Below are positions 25,763 to 33,776 of a stretch of DNA of 64,000 bases, one piece after another (position 1 is the stretch's first letter; each line of letters starts with the position of its first letter). The notes beneath the pieces are model-generated. The model was not told the origin of the DNA and made no database searches. It saw nothing but the letters and a program-made list of their open reading frames with translations. A program made the translations under genes and the position numbers. The DNA lies in contig BJHQ01000016.1 in NCBI GenBank assembly GCA_014193115.1, positions 52,560 to 116,559 of the forward strand. The letters run 5' to 3'. Source of the DNA: Planctomycetota bacterium (lineage in GTDB: Bacteria > Planctomycetota > UBA11346).

Positions 25763-26710
25763 TCAGCGGTCGGTGCGTTGGGTGTAGCGCTTGGTGCGGC
25801 GGGCTGCGACCAGGTCGTGGAGCAGGTCGCGCAGGCTGGCGGTGCCATCGGCCAGGCTGGCGTGGAGCGGATCGGATGTTGCCACCACCTGGCGCCCAGC
25901 CTCGTCGAGCAGGTTGCTGAATCCGCTGAGAAAGGCGCCGGGCGAGCTGTCCGGCCACAGCGCGGCGAAACCCGACTCGGCCATGGGCGGGCCGAACGCC
26001 AGGGTGGTCGTCGGCCGTGGGCCGGTCGGGTGCATCGCCACCAGCGCGGGTTCCGCCTCGCCAAGCAGCTGCACCAGGGTCAGCCAGAACGACAAATGCA
26101 GCTGGTGGGCCACCGGCACCTGGAGGATCAGCCGCTGGCCCGAGCCGACCGCGCTGGCGGCCTGGGCCAGCCAGGTCATCGCGCCGGCCCGGCGGGGATC
26201 CTCGGCGGCGCCGAACAGTCCCGCCCACAGCGTCGCCTGCGGGGTGTTGCCCAAACCATCGAGCAGGGCTTTCTCAGCCGATTCGACATCGATGCCGTGG
26301 ATCAGCGTGGCGCAGCGCTGGCGCAGCGCCGTGGGTTGGTCAGGCCACCCGGCCAGATGCTGGCGCCAGGCGGACTGGAAGAACGGCGCGAACAGCAATG
26401 GCAGCAAACCGGGCTGGTCGTCGTAGTCGCTGGCGCGCAATCCGGCCACCACCACGAACGGGCTGGGACGGCCCACCGCATCCGACGACGGGAAGACCGC
26501 CGCCGCCCACCAGCGGTTGGCGGCTGGCAGCAGCGCGAACACCGGCGCCGCAGCGGCAAAAGCTGCGGCCCGGTCGGGCTGGCGGTGGGGATCGATCCGC
26601 CCGGCGAGGAACCAGCTGTCGATCTGCGCAGACGGCGCATCGTCGGGTGCCAGGCGCAGGAAATCGCCGTGGGTTGGCAGCTTGCCGAAGCAGCCGGTGA
26701 CGCAGTCCAT
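25763..26710 (-). CDS. tagF: T6SS-associated protein TagF
   Basis: This is a 315-residue protein. The N-terminus GCFGKLPTHGDFLRL is the TagF (DUF2094) hallmark, followed by WFLAGRIDP, RWWAAAVFPSSDAVGR and PFVVVAGL. The second half (about 150-315) is a less conserved helical region ending with Arg/Thr. TagF usually restrains T6SS firing, classically through the Fha/PpkA/PppA pathway. None of those partners is in this window. The start is three bases from the tssM stop, so tssM and tagF are coupled. Confidence 0.9.
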   Translation of the reverse strand: MDCVTGCFGKLPTHGDFLRLAPDDAPSAQIDSWFLAGRIDPHRQPDRAAAFAAAAPVFALLPAANRWWAAAVFPSSDAVGRPSPFVVVAGLRASDYDDQPGLLPLLFAPFFQSAWRQHLAGWPDQPTALRQRCATLIHGIDVESAEKALLDGLGNTPQATLWAGLFGAAEDPRRAGAMTWLAQAASAVGSGQRLILQVPVAHQLHLSFWLTLVQLLGEAEPALVAMHPTGPRPTTTLAFGPPMAESGFAALWPDSSPGAFLSGFSNLLDEAGRQVVATSDPLHASLADGTASLRDLLHDLVAARRTKRYTQRTDR

Positions 26711-26713
26711 GGC

Positions 26714-29700
26714 TCAGCGCCGTTCGCTGGTGCGATCGGCCTTGCCGATCCGGGCCGGGATGGCGAAGCCCTTGAGCAGGTCGCCTGCGACCAGGGTCTC
26801 CAGGGCCGGGGCGTCGAGGATGGCGCCGGCCAGGAACGTGCGATTCAGCGATTTGGCCTCGAAGGACCACTGGCACAGGTGGCCGCCCTCCGGGCGTTTC
26901 AGCGGCTTGCCGGAACGCAGCAGACGCAGGATGCCCCAGCCGCTGCCCGGCTGGTTGATGGTCAGCAGCTGGTTGCTGGCCAGGGTGATCGACAGCTTGG
27001 CTCCGCCGGGCTGGGATTGCTTCCAGCGGAAGGAGCCTTTGTGGTCCGGGCGGTCATAGAATGCGAACTTCTGGTCGCCTACCGACAGGATGAGATCCTC
27101 GACGCCTTCGCGCTGGATCAGGGTGGCGCTGAAGGCGATCGACAGTTCTTCGCCGCCATCGCTGAACAACGCCTCGCGGATCAGGTTGGCCTGGGCCAGG
27201 GCGCGCTGGTAGTCGAAGGACACCGGCAGCAGATCCCGGCCCGCCAGTTTCATCGCCCGCAAATCCTCCACCGATTTCAGGCCACGCCAGAACGTGCCGG
27301 ATTTGGGATTGAAAATCCGGGCGAAAGTGGCGGGAGGCACTTCAGCGGTGGCCTCCGGATCGAACGGGAAGCGCCCGGCGCACTGCTCGCGGAAGGGCTG
27401 CTCGACCTCACCGGTCCAGCCGCGCTCCAGCTCGTTGGCGAGTTCGCCGGCCAAGGCGGCGTGCAAGGCATCGATCAACCCGCCCAGGCAGGCGGCAGCG
27501 GCTCTGCGCACCGGTTCGTGGTCGAGCACGCCGACCGCGGTGGCGAAGCGCTGGGCGGTCTGGTCGCAGGTCGTGCACAGCTCTTTCAATTTAGCGATAT
27601 CGCGGACCCGGCCGCCGACTTCCGTGCCGGCAGCGAAGCGCTCAGCGGCGGCCACCAGATCCTTGGCTGCTTCCAAGCCATTGTCCATCCAGGTGGCATC
27701 GGCGGGCAGCGACGGCACGGCATCGACATCGGCCAGGTCGGCATCCTGGGCGGCGAGCTGGCGCGGGATCGAACGATACGGCGAATCGGGTCCGGTCAGG
27801 ATGCGCAGCCGGTCGGCGGTCAAGGCCACCGATGGGAAAGCGACCGGCCGGACGTGGGTCAGCAGGTCGAGCCAGCGGGTCAGCCGTTCCTTGGCGTACA
27901 TCGTGCGCAGCCGGCGGCGGACCTCGCTGGTCGACAGCGGCCGGGCCTTCAGCTCGCCGAGCTTGGCGACCAGGGCGCCGGCCTTTTCGCTGATCGCGGA
28001 TTCGACCACGGATTCATAGGCGTCGCGGCCGAACACCGCGCTGAGATCCTGGTCGAGGACCAGCAGCTCGCGATTCTCGCCGGCGACCAGGGCGTCCCGG
28101 CCGAGGCGTTCCATACCGGCCTGGGCAGCCGTGATCAGCTCGGAATAGCCGAGCTGCAGCCAGATGTTGTCGCCCAGAGCGGCCCGCACCCGGTCGACCA
28201 GGGTCTTGTCGGACTTGGCCCGCCAGGTGTCAGTGGGGCGATTGCCGCCAGCGGACTGCTCCATCACGCCGACCAGATAATCGAGGTGGGCTGCGGCCTG
28301 GGCGGCGATCCGTTCGGGGACCGCCGGATCGCTTTCGGCTTTGGGCTTATCGCCCCCGGTTTTGCCGGGATCGGCAGAAGACTTGCCGGGATCGGCAGAA
28401 GACTTGCCGGCATCGGCAGCATGGGCCGAGGCCAGGCGCGGTTCGTCGATCAGCTGGCGGACCAGCAGGCCGCGGTCGGGCGGGACCTCGCCGCACAGCA
28501 TCTGATAGGCGCGGAGCAGCTCGAAGAGCTGGTCATAGCCACCTGGCGACGAGCTGAGGCCGGTCCGGGCGCTGTCGATGGCGGCGCGCAGACGCTCAGC
28601 CGCCGGACGGATGAAATGCCGGGCCAGCGCAGGGAAATAGACGCGGTGGGCTTCGGCAGCGATGGCCGGTCCGCCGGTCGGGCTGCCGTGGTCGCGGACC
28701 TCGACCAGACGGGCGCGCAGATGGTCGAGGGCGTCCAGCTCGTCATCGGCATCGCCGGCGTGGGTCAGATCGCGGCAAGCGGCAGCGGTGCGGGTGACCA
28801 GGCCGGCATCAGTCGACGATCCGACCACCAGCCACAGCGCCACGGCGATGGCGATGGCCAGCGACCCATACGCGACCAGCGCCCGGCCGATGGCCAGCCG
28901 CTGGCGCACCGCACGCGGCCGTCCGGCCAGGCCGGCGTCGCCGATCACCACTTTGGCGAACAGATCGCGCAGGAAAAATCCGTGATTTCCGGCGCCGTCA
29001 GCCTCTTGGGCAGCGGCTACGGCGCTCGGCGCGAAGAAGATGCTGCCTTCGAAATTATTGGTTTTCGGCGGTGGCGGGGCGGCCGCGGCCTGGGCCATCG
29101 CCGCCACCTGGCGGGTGTCGCGATTGGGCTGGATCGAACTGGTGTAGTAAAAACCGCGGAACATCGGCTGATCGGGCAGCGGATAAGGCCGGAACAGCTC
29201 GCCCACCAGGGCCGAGAACCAGCGCTGCGACGACGTCACATTGGCCGGGAACAGCAAGGTCTTGACCAACGCGGCCTGGGGCCGGTCGCCAGTCAGCGCC
29301 GCCATCCGTTTCGCTTCCAGCCCGGACACCAGGCGCTGGACCTGCTGATCGTAGATCTCATGGGCCAGGCGCTGGGCCAGCTCGGCCGGAGCCAAGGTCG
29401 CTCCCCACACCTGATCGCGCTCGGTCCTGGTCAATCCCGCGAAGAAATCCTTGAAGCCGCCCATCATGTCGGCCTTGGTGAAGACCAGGTAGACCGGCGG
29501 CACCACGCCCAGCCGGTGGCAGACCTCGACGATCCGTTCGCGCACCGGGCGGACCGTGGTGGCGATGGCGGCCTCATGATCACGGACCAGATCGGGGATC
29601 GAAACCACCACGAGAATGCCGTTCAAGGCGCGGTCGCGGCGGGTGGTGCGGACCAGGTCGAGGAAGGCGAACCACTCGCCCTGGTCCTCGGGCTGGGTGG

Positions 29701-30178
29701 TGTAGCGGCCGGCAGTGTCGAGGAAGATCGCGCTGTCGGTGAACCACCAGTCGCAGCTCCGGGTGCCGCCGATGCCGCGCACCGAGCGCAGGCCGTGGCC
29801 CAACGACGAGAACGCCAGCCCCGATTCCTGGAGCATCGTGGTCTTGCCCGAACCCGGAGCGCCGATCACCAGGTACCAGGGCAGCGTAGCCAGGGCGCCA
29901 CGGCCCGACGGCGACTGGCGCAGCGCGGTCAGATACCGCTGGAACTGCTCGCGCATCGCCGCGGTCTCGCTGGCTCCGGCGGCGACGCCGCGCTCGATGG
30001 TCTTGGCCTTGCCCGCATCCATCAGCTTGCGCACCAGCCAGGCCACCACCCCGATCAGGACCGCCACCGCGACCAGCAGCGCCCAGATCCAGGTCGGCAT
30101 GCGGATCACGAAACTCAGGACATAGAGCGCGACGAGCAGCGCGCAGACCACGGCGGAGGCGAAGGCGATGGCCTTCAT
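26714..30178 (-). CDS. tssM: T6SS inner-membrane protein TssM (IcmF)
   Basis: This is a 1154-residue protein, a normal length for TssM. Two N-terminal transmembrane segments (about 5-24 and 30-50) are followed by a cytosolic NTPase domain with Walker A GAPGSGKT at 106-113 and the DTAGRY switch. A third transmembrane helix lies near 460 (YGSLAIAIAVALWLVVG), with a large periplasmic part after it. A short repeated linker (KSSADPGKSSADPGKTGG) interrupts the periplasmic region. TssM forms the membrane complex with TssJ and TssL. ATG 30178 overlaps the tssL stop by four bases, setting the start. Confidence 0.95.
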   Translation of the reverse strand: MKAIAFASAVVCALLVALYVLSFVIRMPTWIWALLVAVAVLIGVVAWLVRKLMDAGKAKTIERGVAAGASETAAMREQFQRYLTALRQSPSGRGALATLPWYLVIGAPGSGKTTMLQESGLAFSSLGHGLRSVRGIGGTRSCDWWFTDSAIFLDTAGRYTTQPEDQGEWFAFLDLVRTTRRDRALNGILVVVSIPDLVRDHEAAIATTVRPVRERIVEVCHRLGVVPPVYLVFTKADMMGGFKDFFAGLTRTERDQVWGATLAPAELAQRLAHEIYDQQVQRLVSGLEAKRMAALTGDRPQAALVKTLLFPANVTSSQRWFSALVGELFRPYPLPDQPMFRGFYYTSSIQPNRDTRQVAAMAQAAAAPPPPKTNNFEGSIFFAPSAVAAAQEADGAGNHGFFLRDLFAKVVIGDAGLAGRPRAVRQRLAIGRALVAYGSLAIAIAVALWLVVGSSTDAGLVTRTAAACRDLTHAGDADDELDALDHLRARLVEVRDHGSPTGGPAIAAEAHRVYFPALARHFIRPAAERLRAAIDSARTGLSSSPGGYDQLFELLRAYQMLCGEVPPDRGLLVRQLIDEPRLASAHAADAGKSSADPGKSSADPGKTGGDKPKAESDPAVPERIAAQAAAHLDYLVGVMEQSAGGNRPTDTWRAKSDKTLVDRVRAALGDNIWLQLGYSELITAAQAGMERLGRDALVAGENRELLVLDQDLSAVFGRDAYESVVESAISEKAGALVAKLGELKARPLSTSEVRRRLRTMYAKERLTRWLDLLTHVRPVAFPSVALTADRLRILTGPDSPYRSIPRQLAAQDADLADVDAVPSLPADATWMDNGLEAAKDLVAAAERFAAGTEVGGRVRDIAKLKELCTTCDQTAQRFATAVGVLDHEPVRRAAAACLGGLIDALHAALAGELANELERGWTGEVEQPFREQCAGRFPFDPEATAEVPPATFARIFNPKSGTFWRGLKSVEDLRAMKLAGRDLLPVSFDYQRALAQANLIREALFSDGGEELSIAFSATLIQREGVEDLILSVGDQKFAFYDRPDHKGSFRWKQSQPGGAKLSITLASNQLLTINQPGSGWGILRLLRSGKPLKRPEGGHLCQWSFEAKSLNRTFLAGAILDAPALETLVAGDLLKGFAIPARIGKADRTSERR

Positions 30179-30921
30179 GGGGTAGCCTCCGGTTTCGCAG
30201 GTTTCGCGGGCTTCTTTGGCGATTCGGCGGCCCGTTCCGGTCTGGTCTCGGCGCCGCTCGCGGCTTCGGCCAGATCCGACAACCGGGCGGTGGAGATCAG
30301 CGTGGTGATCAGCCACACCGCCAGCACGCCGGCGAGGCTGGCCGACGGCACGATCCACCACGCCAGGCGGATCAGCGGCCAGCGCGGCAGGTCGAGGGCA
30401 TTGGCGGCGGCGGCAGTGGCCTGGGGCGACAGCGGGGCGCGGGGATCGACGCCCCGCGCCTGGTTGATCTCGCTGGCCAGCGCATCCATGAGAATCCGCC
30501 GCCGTTCGCCGCCTTTGCGGTCGCCGTACTTGCCTTTGAAGCCGAAGGCCAGGCACAGCCAATAGATTTCCAAGGCGTCGTAGCGCCGGGCGCCGCGCAC
30601 CTGGTCGATGCGATTGTAGAACTCCTCGCCGGCGGTGACCTCGTCGAAGTAGCGGAGCTGCAACGGCGCCGACAACCAGTCATCGCGGGCGGGCAGTTCC
30701 GACAGCATCACCGATTCGTCGATCAGCGCGACCAGCGCGTATTTGGCCGCGGCGACCTCTTCGAAGGACGCCCCGGCGCGCTGGGTGTTCGCCTCAAATT
30801 CGGCCAGACGCTGGTGCAAGCGCTCCTGGAGATCGGCGAACGGCGGACAATCCTCGGGTTTGGCGAGCACATCGGCCAGCGCCTTCAGCACCGGCGCAGC
30901 GGATTCGGAGAGGCCGCTCAT
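30175..30921 (-). CDS. tssL: T6SS inner-membrane protein TssL (DotU)
   Basis: This is a 248-residue protein with the DotU hook-like cytosolic domain (residues ~20-165: AKYALVALIDESVMLSE, WLSAPLQLRYF, AGEEFYNRID, LEIYWLCLAFGFKGKY). One C-terminal transmembrane helix follows (~185-208, WWIVPSASLAGVLAVWLITTL). There is a short Lys/Pro/Ala tail and no peptidoglycan-binding domain. It contacts TssM and the baseplate. A pair of family A palindromes (30932-30987) separates it from tssK. Confidence 0.93.
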   Translation of the reverse strand: MSGLSESAAPVLKALADVLAKPEDCPPFADLQERLHQRLAEFEANTQRAGASFEEVAAAKYALVALIDESVMLSELPARDDWLSAPLQLRYFDEVTAGEEFYNRIDQVRGARRYDALEIYWLCLAFGFKGKYGDRKGGERRRILMDALASEINQARGVDPRAPLSPQATAAAANALDLPRWPLIRLAWWIVPSASLAGVLAVWLITTLISTARLSDLAEAASGAETRPERAAESPKKPAKPAKPEATP

Positions 30922-30931
30922 GACCGCGCGC

Positions 30932-30987
30932 GCCGAGCGCCAGCTCGGCCTGGATGGTGCTTGGCCGAGCTGGCGCTCGGCGCTGCC
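30932..30987. repeat. Inverted pair of family A palindromes between tssK and tssL
   Basis: Two copies of the GCCGAGC-loop-GCTCGGC palindrome face each other, with loop GCCA in the first and TGGC in the second. They are separated by 14 bases. The leading GGAG is lost in the first copy and degenerate in the second. It is the simplest form of the arrays at 37387 and 39509. Confidence 0.8.
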
Positions 30988-31009
30988 AGGGCACAGGTGC
31001 CAGCCGTGG

Positions 31010-32359
31010 TCATTCCTGCACCGCCATGAATTCCAGTTTCAGATCGGTGAAATCCGGCGGCAGATGGATGCCGAGGGTACGGGTCTCGACGACCTGCTCC
31101 CAATCGTCGCCGACCCGTTGCAGCTCGAAATAGCAGTTGCCGGGCTGGGCCGGAATCTCGGCCGGCGGCACCGGCAGATAGGTCAGCGCCAGACCTTTGA
31201 TCGATTGGGCGACGAGTTGCGGCACCCGGGCGCTGGCGGCGATCTTGGCCTTCAGCGGGGTCTGCTGCATCAGCTTTTCCGCCGGGGCGCTGGATTGCAC
31301 CGACAGATAGATGCGGTGTCCGGCGAGCACCGGTTCAGGCAGCGTGGCGCTGAAGATGTTTCCGCCGCCACGTTTCAGAGGCAGCGGCGTGTAGCGGGCG
31401 GTGATGCTGGTTTCGAGCAGCGCACGCAGGCGCACTTCCAAAGCGGCAAACGACGCGCCCGGCCGCTCGTGGTCATAGGCCGGCAGATCCTTGGCGTGGC
31501 CGTCGCTGGTGAAGGTGTGCAGATGCCCGGCCAGTCCGGTCAGCGCCAGATGGAGCCGCTCCGGATGGGTGCCGGGTTGGCGCAGCAGGTGGAGCAGCCC
31601 GGGCACGGCGCCGTTCAAGGTGTGGAGCAGCAGGTAGTTCGCGCTCTCCGACGCTGAGAACTCGACGATCCCGCTGATCCGGCTGCGCCGGGCCTGGGCG
31701 AGTTCCGCGGCCCGGGCGACCGCGATGTCGGCGATGCGCTTGGCGATCCGGACCACCGCCGGCGCCGCCGCCAGGGTGATGGCCGGCGGGGTGAAATCCT
31801 CGGCGAGCTGGAATCCACCGGCCGGCGAGCGCACCAGCTCGGCAATCCGCAGCGAGCTGAATCCGTCGAGGTCCTCGTCGCCGAAGCGCAATCGCCAATC
31901 GCGTTCCACCACCGCAATCTCGCGCTCGGCGCCGCCGACGATCTCGTCACCGACCGTCACCGCAGCCCGGCGGAAGCGCAGCGGGCGGGGCGGTTCGCGC
32001 CGATCATCGGGAATGCTCGCCTGGCCGGCGGTCCGGGCGGGCAGGGCCAGGTACACCGGCAGACGCTCGACCTGGGGCGTGAACCGCTCGCGGAAGCCCC
32101 GGGCAGCCGGCGGCCGGTCGGCCTCGGGCATGGCGAACAACGTGCCGTCGGGCAGGACCCCGGCGGCGGAACGCAGCACCACCTGGTCGGTGGCGATGGC
32201 CTCGCGGTCGAGATCGAGCTCGGTGAATCCAATCGCCAGGGGCTGGGCGATGCGCAGCGCCCGGCGCACCCGCCAGTCGGCGGCCCGGTCCCACTGCTGG
32301 AACTGCTGCGGCGTAAGGAACATGCCCTCATGCCACAGCACCGGCTGGAGATGTTCCAC
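31010..32359 (-). CDS. tssK: T6SS baseplate protein TssK
   Basis: This is a 449-residue baseplate subunit. It begins with the characteristic VLWHEGMFLTPQQFQQWDR. It continues with DEDLDGFSSLRIAEL, a helical middle with ARRSRISGIVEFSASESANYLLLHTLNGAVPGL, and a C-terminal shell-contact domain (LAGHRIYLSVQSSAPAE, VGDDWEQVVETRTLGIHLP). TssK links the baseplate to the TssJLM membrane complex. The start is GTG 32359, preceded by a GGAGCAGG-type ribosome-binding site; longer in-frame starts enter the tssJ gene. The gap to tssJ is 13 bases. Confidence 0.94.
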   Translation of the reverse strand: MEHLQPVLWHEGMFLTPQQFQQWDRAADWRVRRALRIAQPLAIGFTELDLDREAIATDQVVLRSAAGVLPDGTLFAMPEADRPPAARGFRERFTPQVERLPVYLALPARTAGQASIPDDRREPPRPLRFRRAAVTVGDEIVGGAEREIAVVERDWRLRFGDEDLDGFSSLRIAELVRSPAGGFQLAEDFTPPAITLAAAPAVVRIAKRIADIAVARAAELAQARRSRISGIVEFSASESANYLLLHTLNGAVPGLLHLLRQPGTHPERLHLALTGLAGHLHTFTSDGHAKDLPAYDHERPGASFAALEVRLRALLETSITARYTPLPLKRGGGNIFSATLPEPVLAGHRIYLSVQSSAPAEKLMQQTPLKAKIAASARVPQLVAQSIKGLALTYLPVPPAEIPAQPGNCYFELQRVGDDWEQVVETRTLGIHLPPDFTDLKLEFMAVQE

Positions 32360-32372
32360 GATCCTGCTCCGC

Positions 32373-32849
32373 TTATTTCTTTTCAGTGGCCAGGGCGACG
32401 GCGTAGCCCGACAGCACCAGCTTGGCACCGTCGGCCTCGTCCACCGGCAGGACCAGGGCGCGTTGGTCGCGGGCGTCGGCCTTGGAGCACAGCGCCAGCA
32501 CGCCGATGTATTTCGCGTCGCCGTCATAGGCGACCTCGGCGGTGGCCGGGGCCTCATTGGCGCTGGTCGGTCGCACCACGACCTCGACCCGGGCGCCGGC
32601 GAGATCGTCCTTGAGCACGGTCAGGTCGTCAGTCCACAGCGATTCGACGGTGGTGGAGCGGAACTTCTGATCCGCCTTGAGCGGATAGATGCGCACCTTC
32701 ACCGCCGTGGATTCCCCGGAATCGTTGACATTGAGCGGTGCTCGACCAGTCAAGGTCAGCGAGGCCCGGGACGAACCGAAGCAGCCGGCCACGAGGGTGC
32801 AGGAGACCAGGGCGAAGGCGAGCAGGGCGAGGCGAGGCAGTTGGTTCAT
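32373..32849 (-). CDS. tssJ: T6SS outer-membrane lipoprotein TssJ
   Basis: This is a 158-residue lipoprotein with signal MNQLPRLALLAFALVSCTLVAGC, giving the lipobox LVAGC at Cys23. A beta-sandwich typical of TssJ follows: LTLTGRAPLNVND, VKVRIYPLKADQKF and a C-terminal AVALATEKK. A Cys (LALCSKADARD) and the Asn-Val-Asn loop fit the family. It anchors the TssJLM complex in the outer membrane. The gene lies immediately downstream of the large B-family repeat array. Transcription from clpV would have to cross that array, so tssJ may be expressed separately. Confidence 0.88.
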   Translation of the reverse strand: MNQLPRLALLAFALVSCTLVAGCFGSSRASLTLTGRAPLNVNDSGESTAVKVRIYPLKADQKFRSTTVESLWTDDLTVLKDDLAGARVEVVVRPTSANEAPATAEVAYDGDAKYIGVLALCSKADARDQRALVLPVDEADGAKLVLSGYAVALATEKK

Positions 32850-32951
32850 GGAGAGCTCGGGTTGTGCGTGGAATCACGGGCAGAGGCAAGGAGTATCGTT
32901 CGCCGGAAGGAGTCGGCGGCAGCGACAGCGCAGCGCGCCGGGAGCCAACTC

Positions 32952-33775
32952 GGAGCGCCGCACTCTGTGCGGCTGGTTGACCGGCGATTTCGCCAAGCAC
33001 TTCGCCACCATTTTGGTGGGCGACGCCCCTGAAGATGCTGGCCGCACGGAGTGCGGCGCTCCGGGCTTGTGCGCCGCTCCGGGAACCAACTCGGAGCGCC
33101 GCACGCTGTGCGGCTGGTTGACCGGCGATTTCGCCAAGCACATCGCCACCATTTTGGTGGGCGACGCGCTTGGTGATGCTGGCCGCACGGAGTGCGGCGC
33201 TCCGGGCTTGTGCGACGCGCCGGGAGCCAACTCGGAGCGCCGCACGCTGTGCGGCTGGTCGAACGGCGATTTCGCCAAGCACTTCGCCACCATTTTGGTG
33301 GGCGACGCCCCTGAAGATGCTGGCCGCACGGAGTGCGGCGCTCCGGGCTTGTGCGCCGCTCCGCGAACCAACTCGGAGCGCCGCACGCTGTGCGGCTGGT
33401 CGAACGGCGATTTCGCCAAGCACTTCGCCACCATTTTGGTGGGCGACGCGCTTGGTGATGCTGGCCGCACGGAGTGCGGCGCTCCGGGCTTGTGCGACGC
33501 GCCGGGAGCCAACTCGGAGCGCCGCGCTCTGTGCGGCTGGTCGAACGACGATTTCGCCAAGCACGTCGCCACCATTTTGGTGGGCGACGCGCTTGGTGAT
33601 GCTGGCCGCACGGAGTGCGGCGCTCCGGGCTTGTGCGACGCTCCGGGAGCCAACTCGGAGCGCCGCACGCTGTGCGGCTGGTCGAACGACGATTTCGCCA
33701 AGCATTTCGCCTCTATTTTGGTGGGCGACGCCCCTGGAGATGCTGGCCGCACGGAGAGCGGCGCTCCGCGCGCGG
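32952..33775. repeat. Exact 141-bp tandem array of family B palindromes between clpV and tssJ
   Basis: Six direct units start at 32952, 33093, 33234, 33375, 33516 and 33657, always 141 bases apart. Each unit opens with GGAG, followed by the palindrome GCCGCAC-loop-GTGCGGC. A ~70-base spacer follows, containing ACCATTTTGGTGGGCGACGC. The inverted palindrome closes the unit (GCCGCACGGAGTGCGGCGCTC) with a CCAACTC linker. 141 is 47 codons, so frames stay open on both strands and give apparent long proteins that are not real. The array ends two bases from the clpV stop. The rest of the 927-base gap (32850-32951) holds a partial unit and no gene. Confidence 0.95.
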
Positions 33776-33776
33776 T

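Noticed and set aside
25778..30565. A plus-strand open frame of almost 1600 codons
   Set aside because: It lies exactly antisense to tssL, tssM and tagF. Its translation is low-complexity Arg/Gly/Gln/His-rich with no motif. High GC with strong codon bias on the minus strand explains it.
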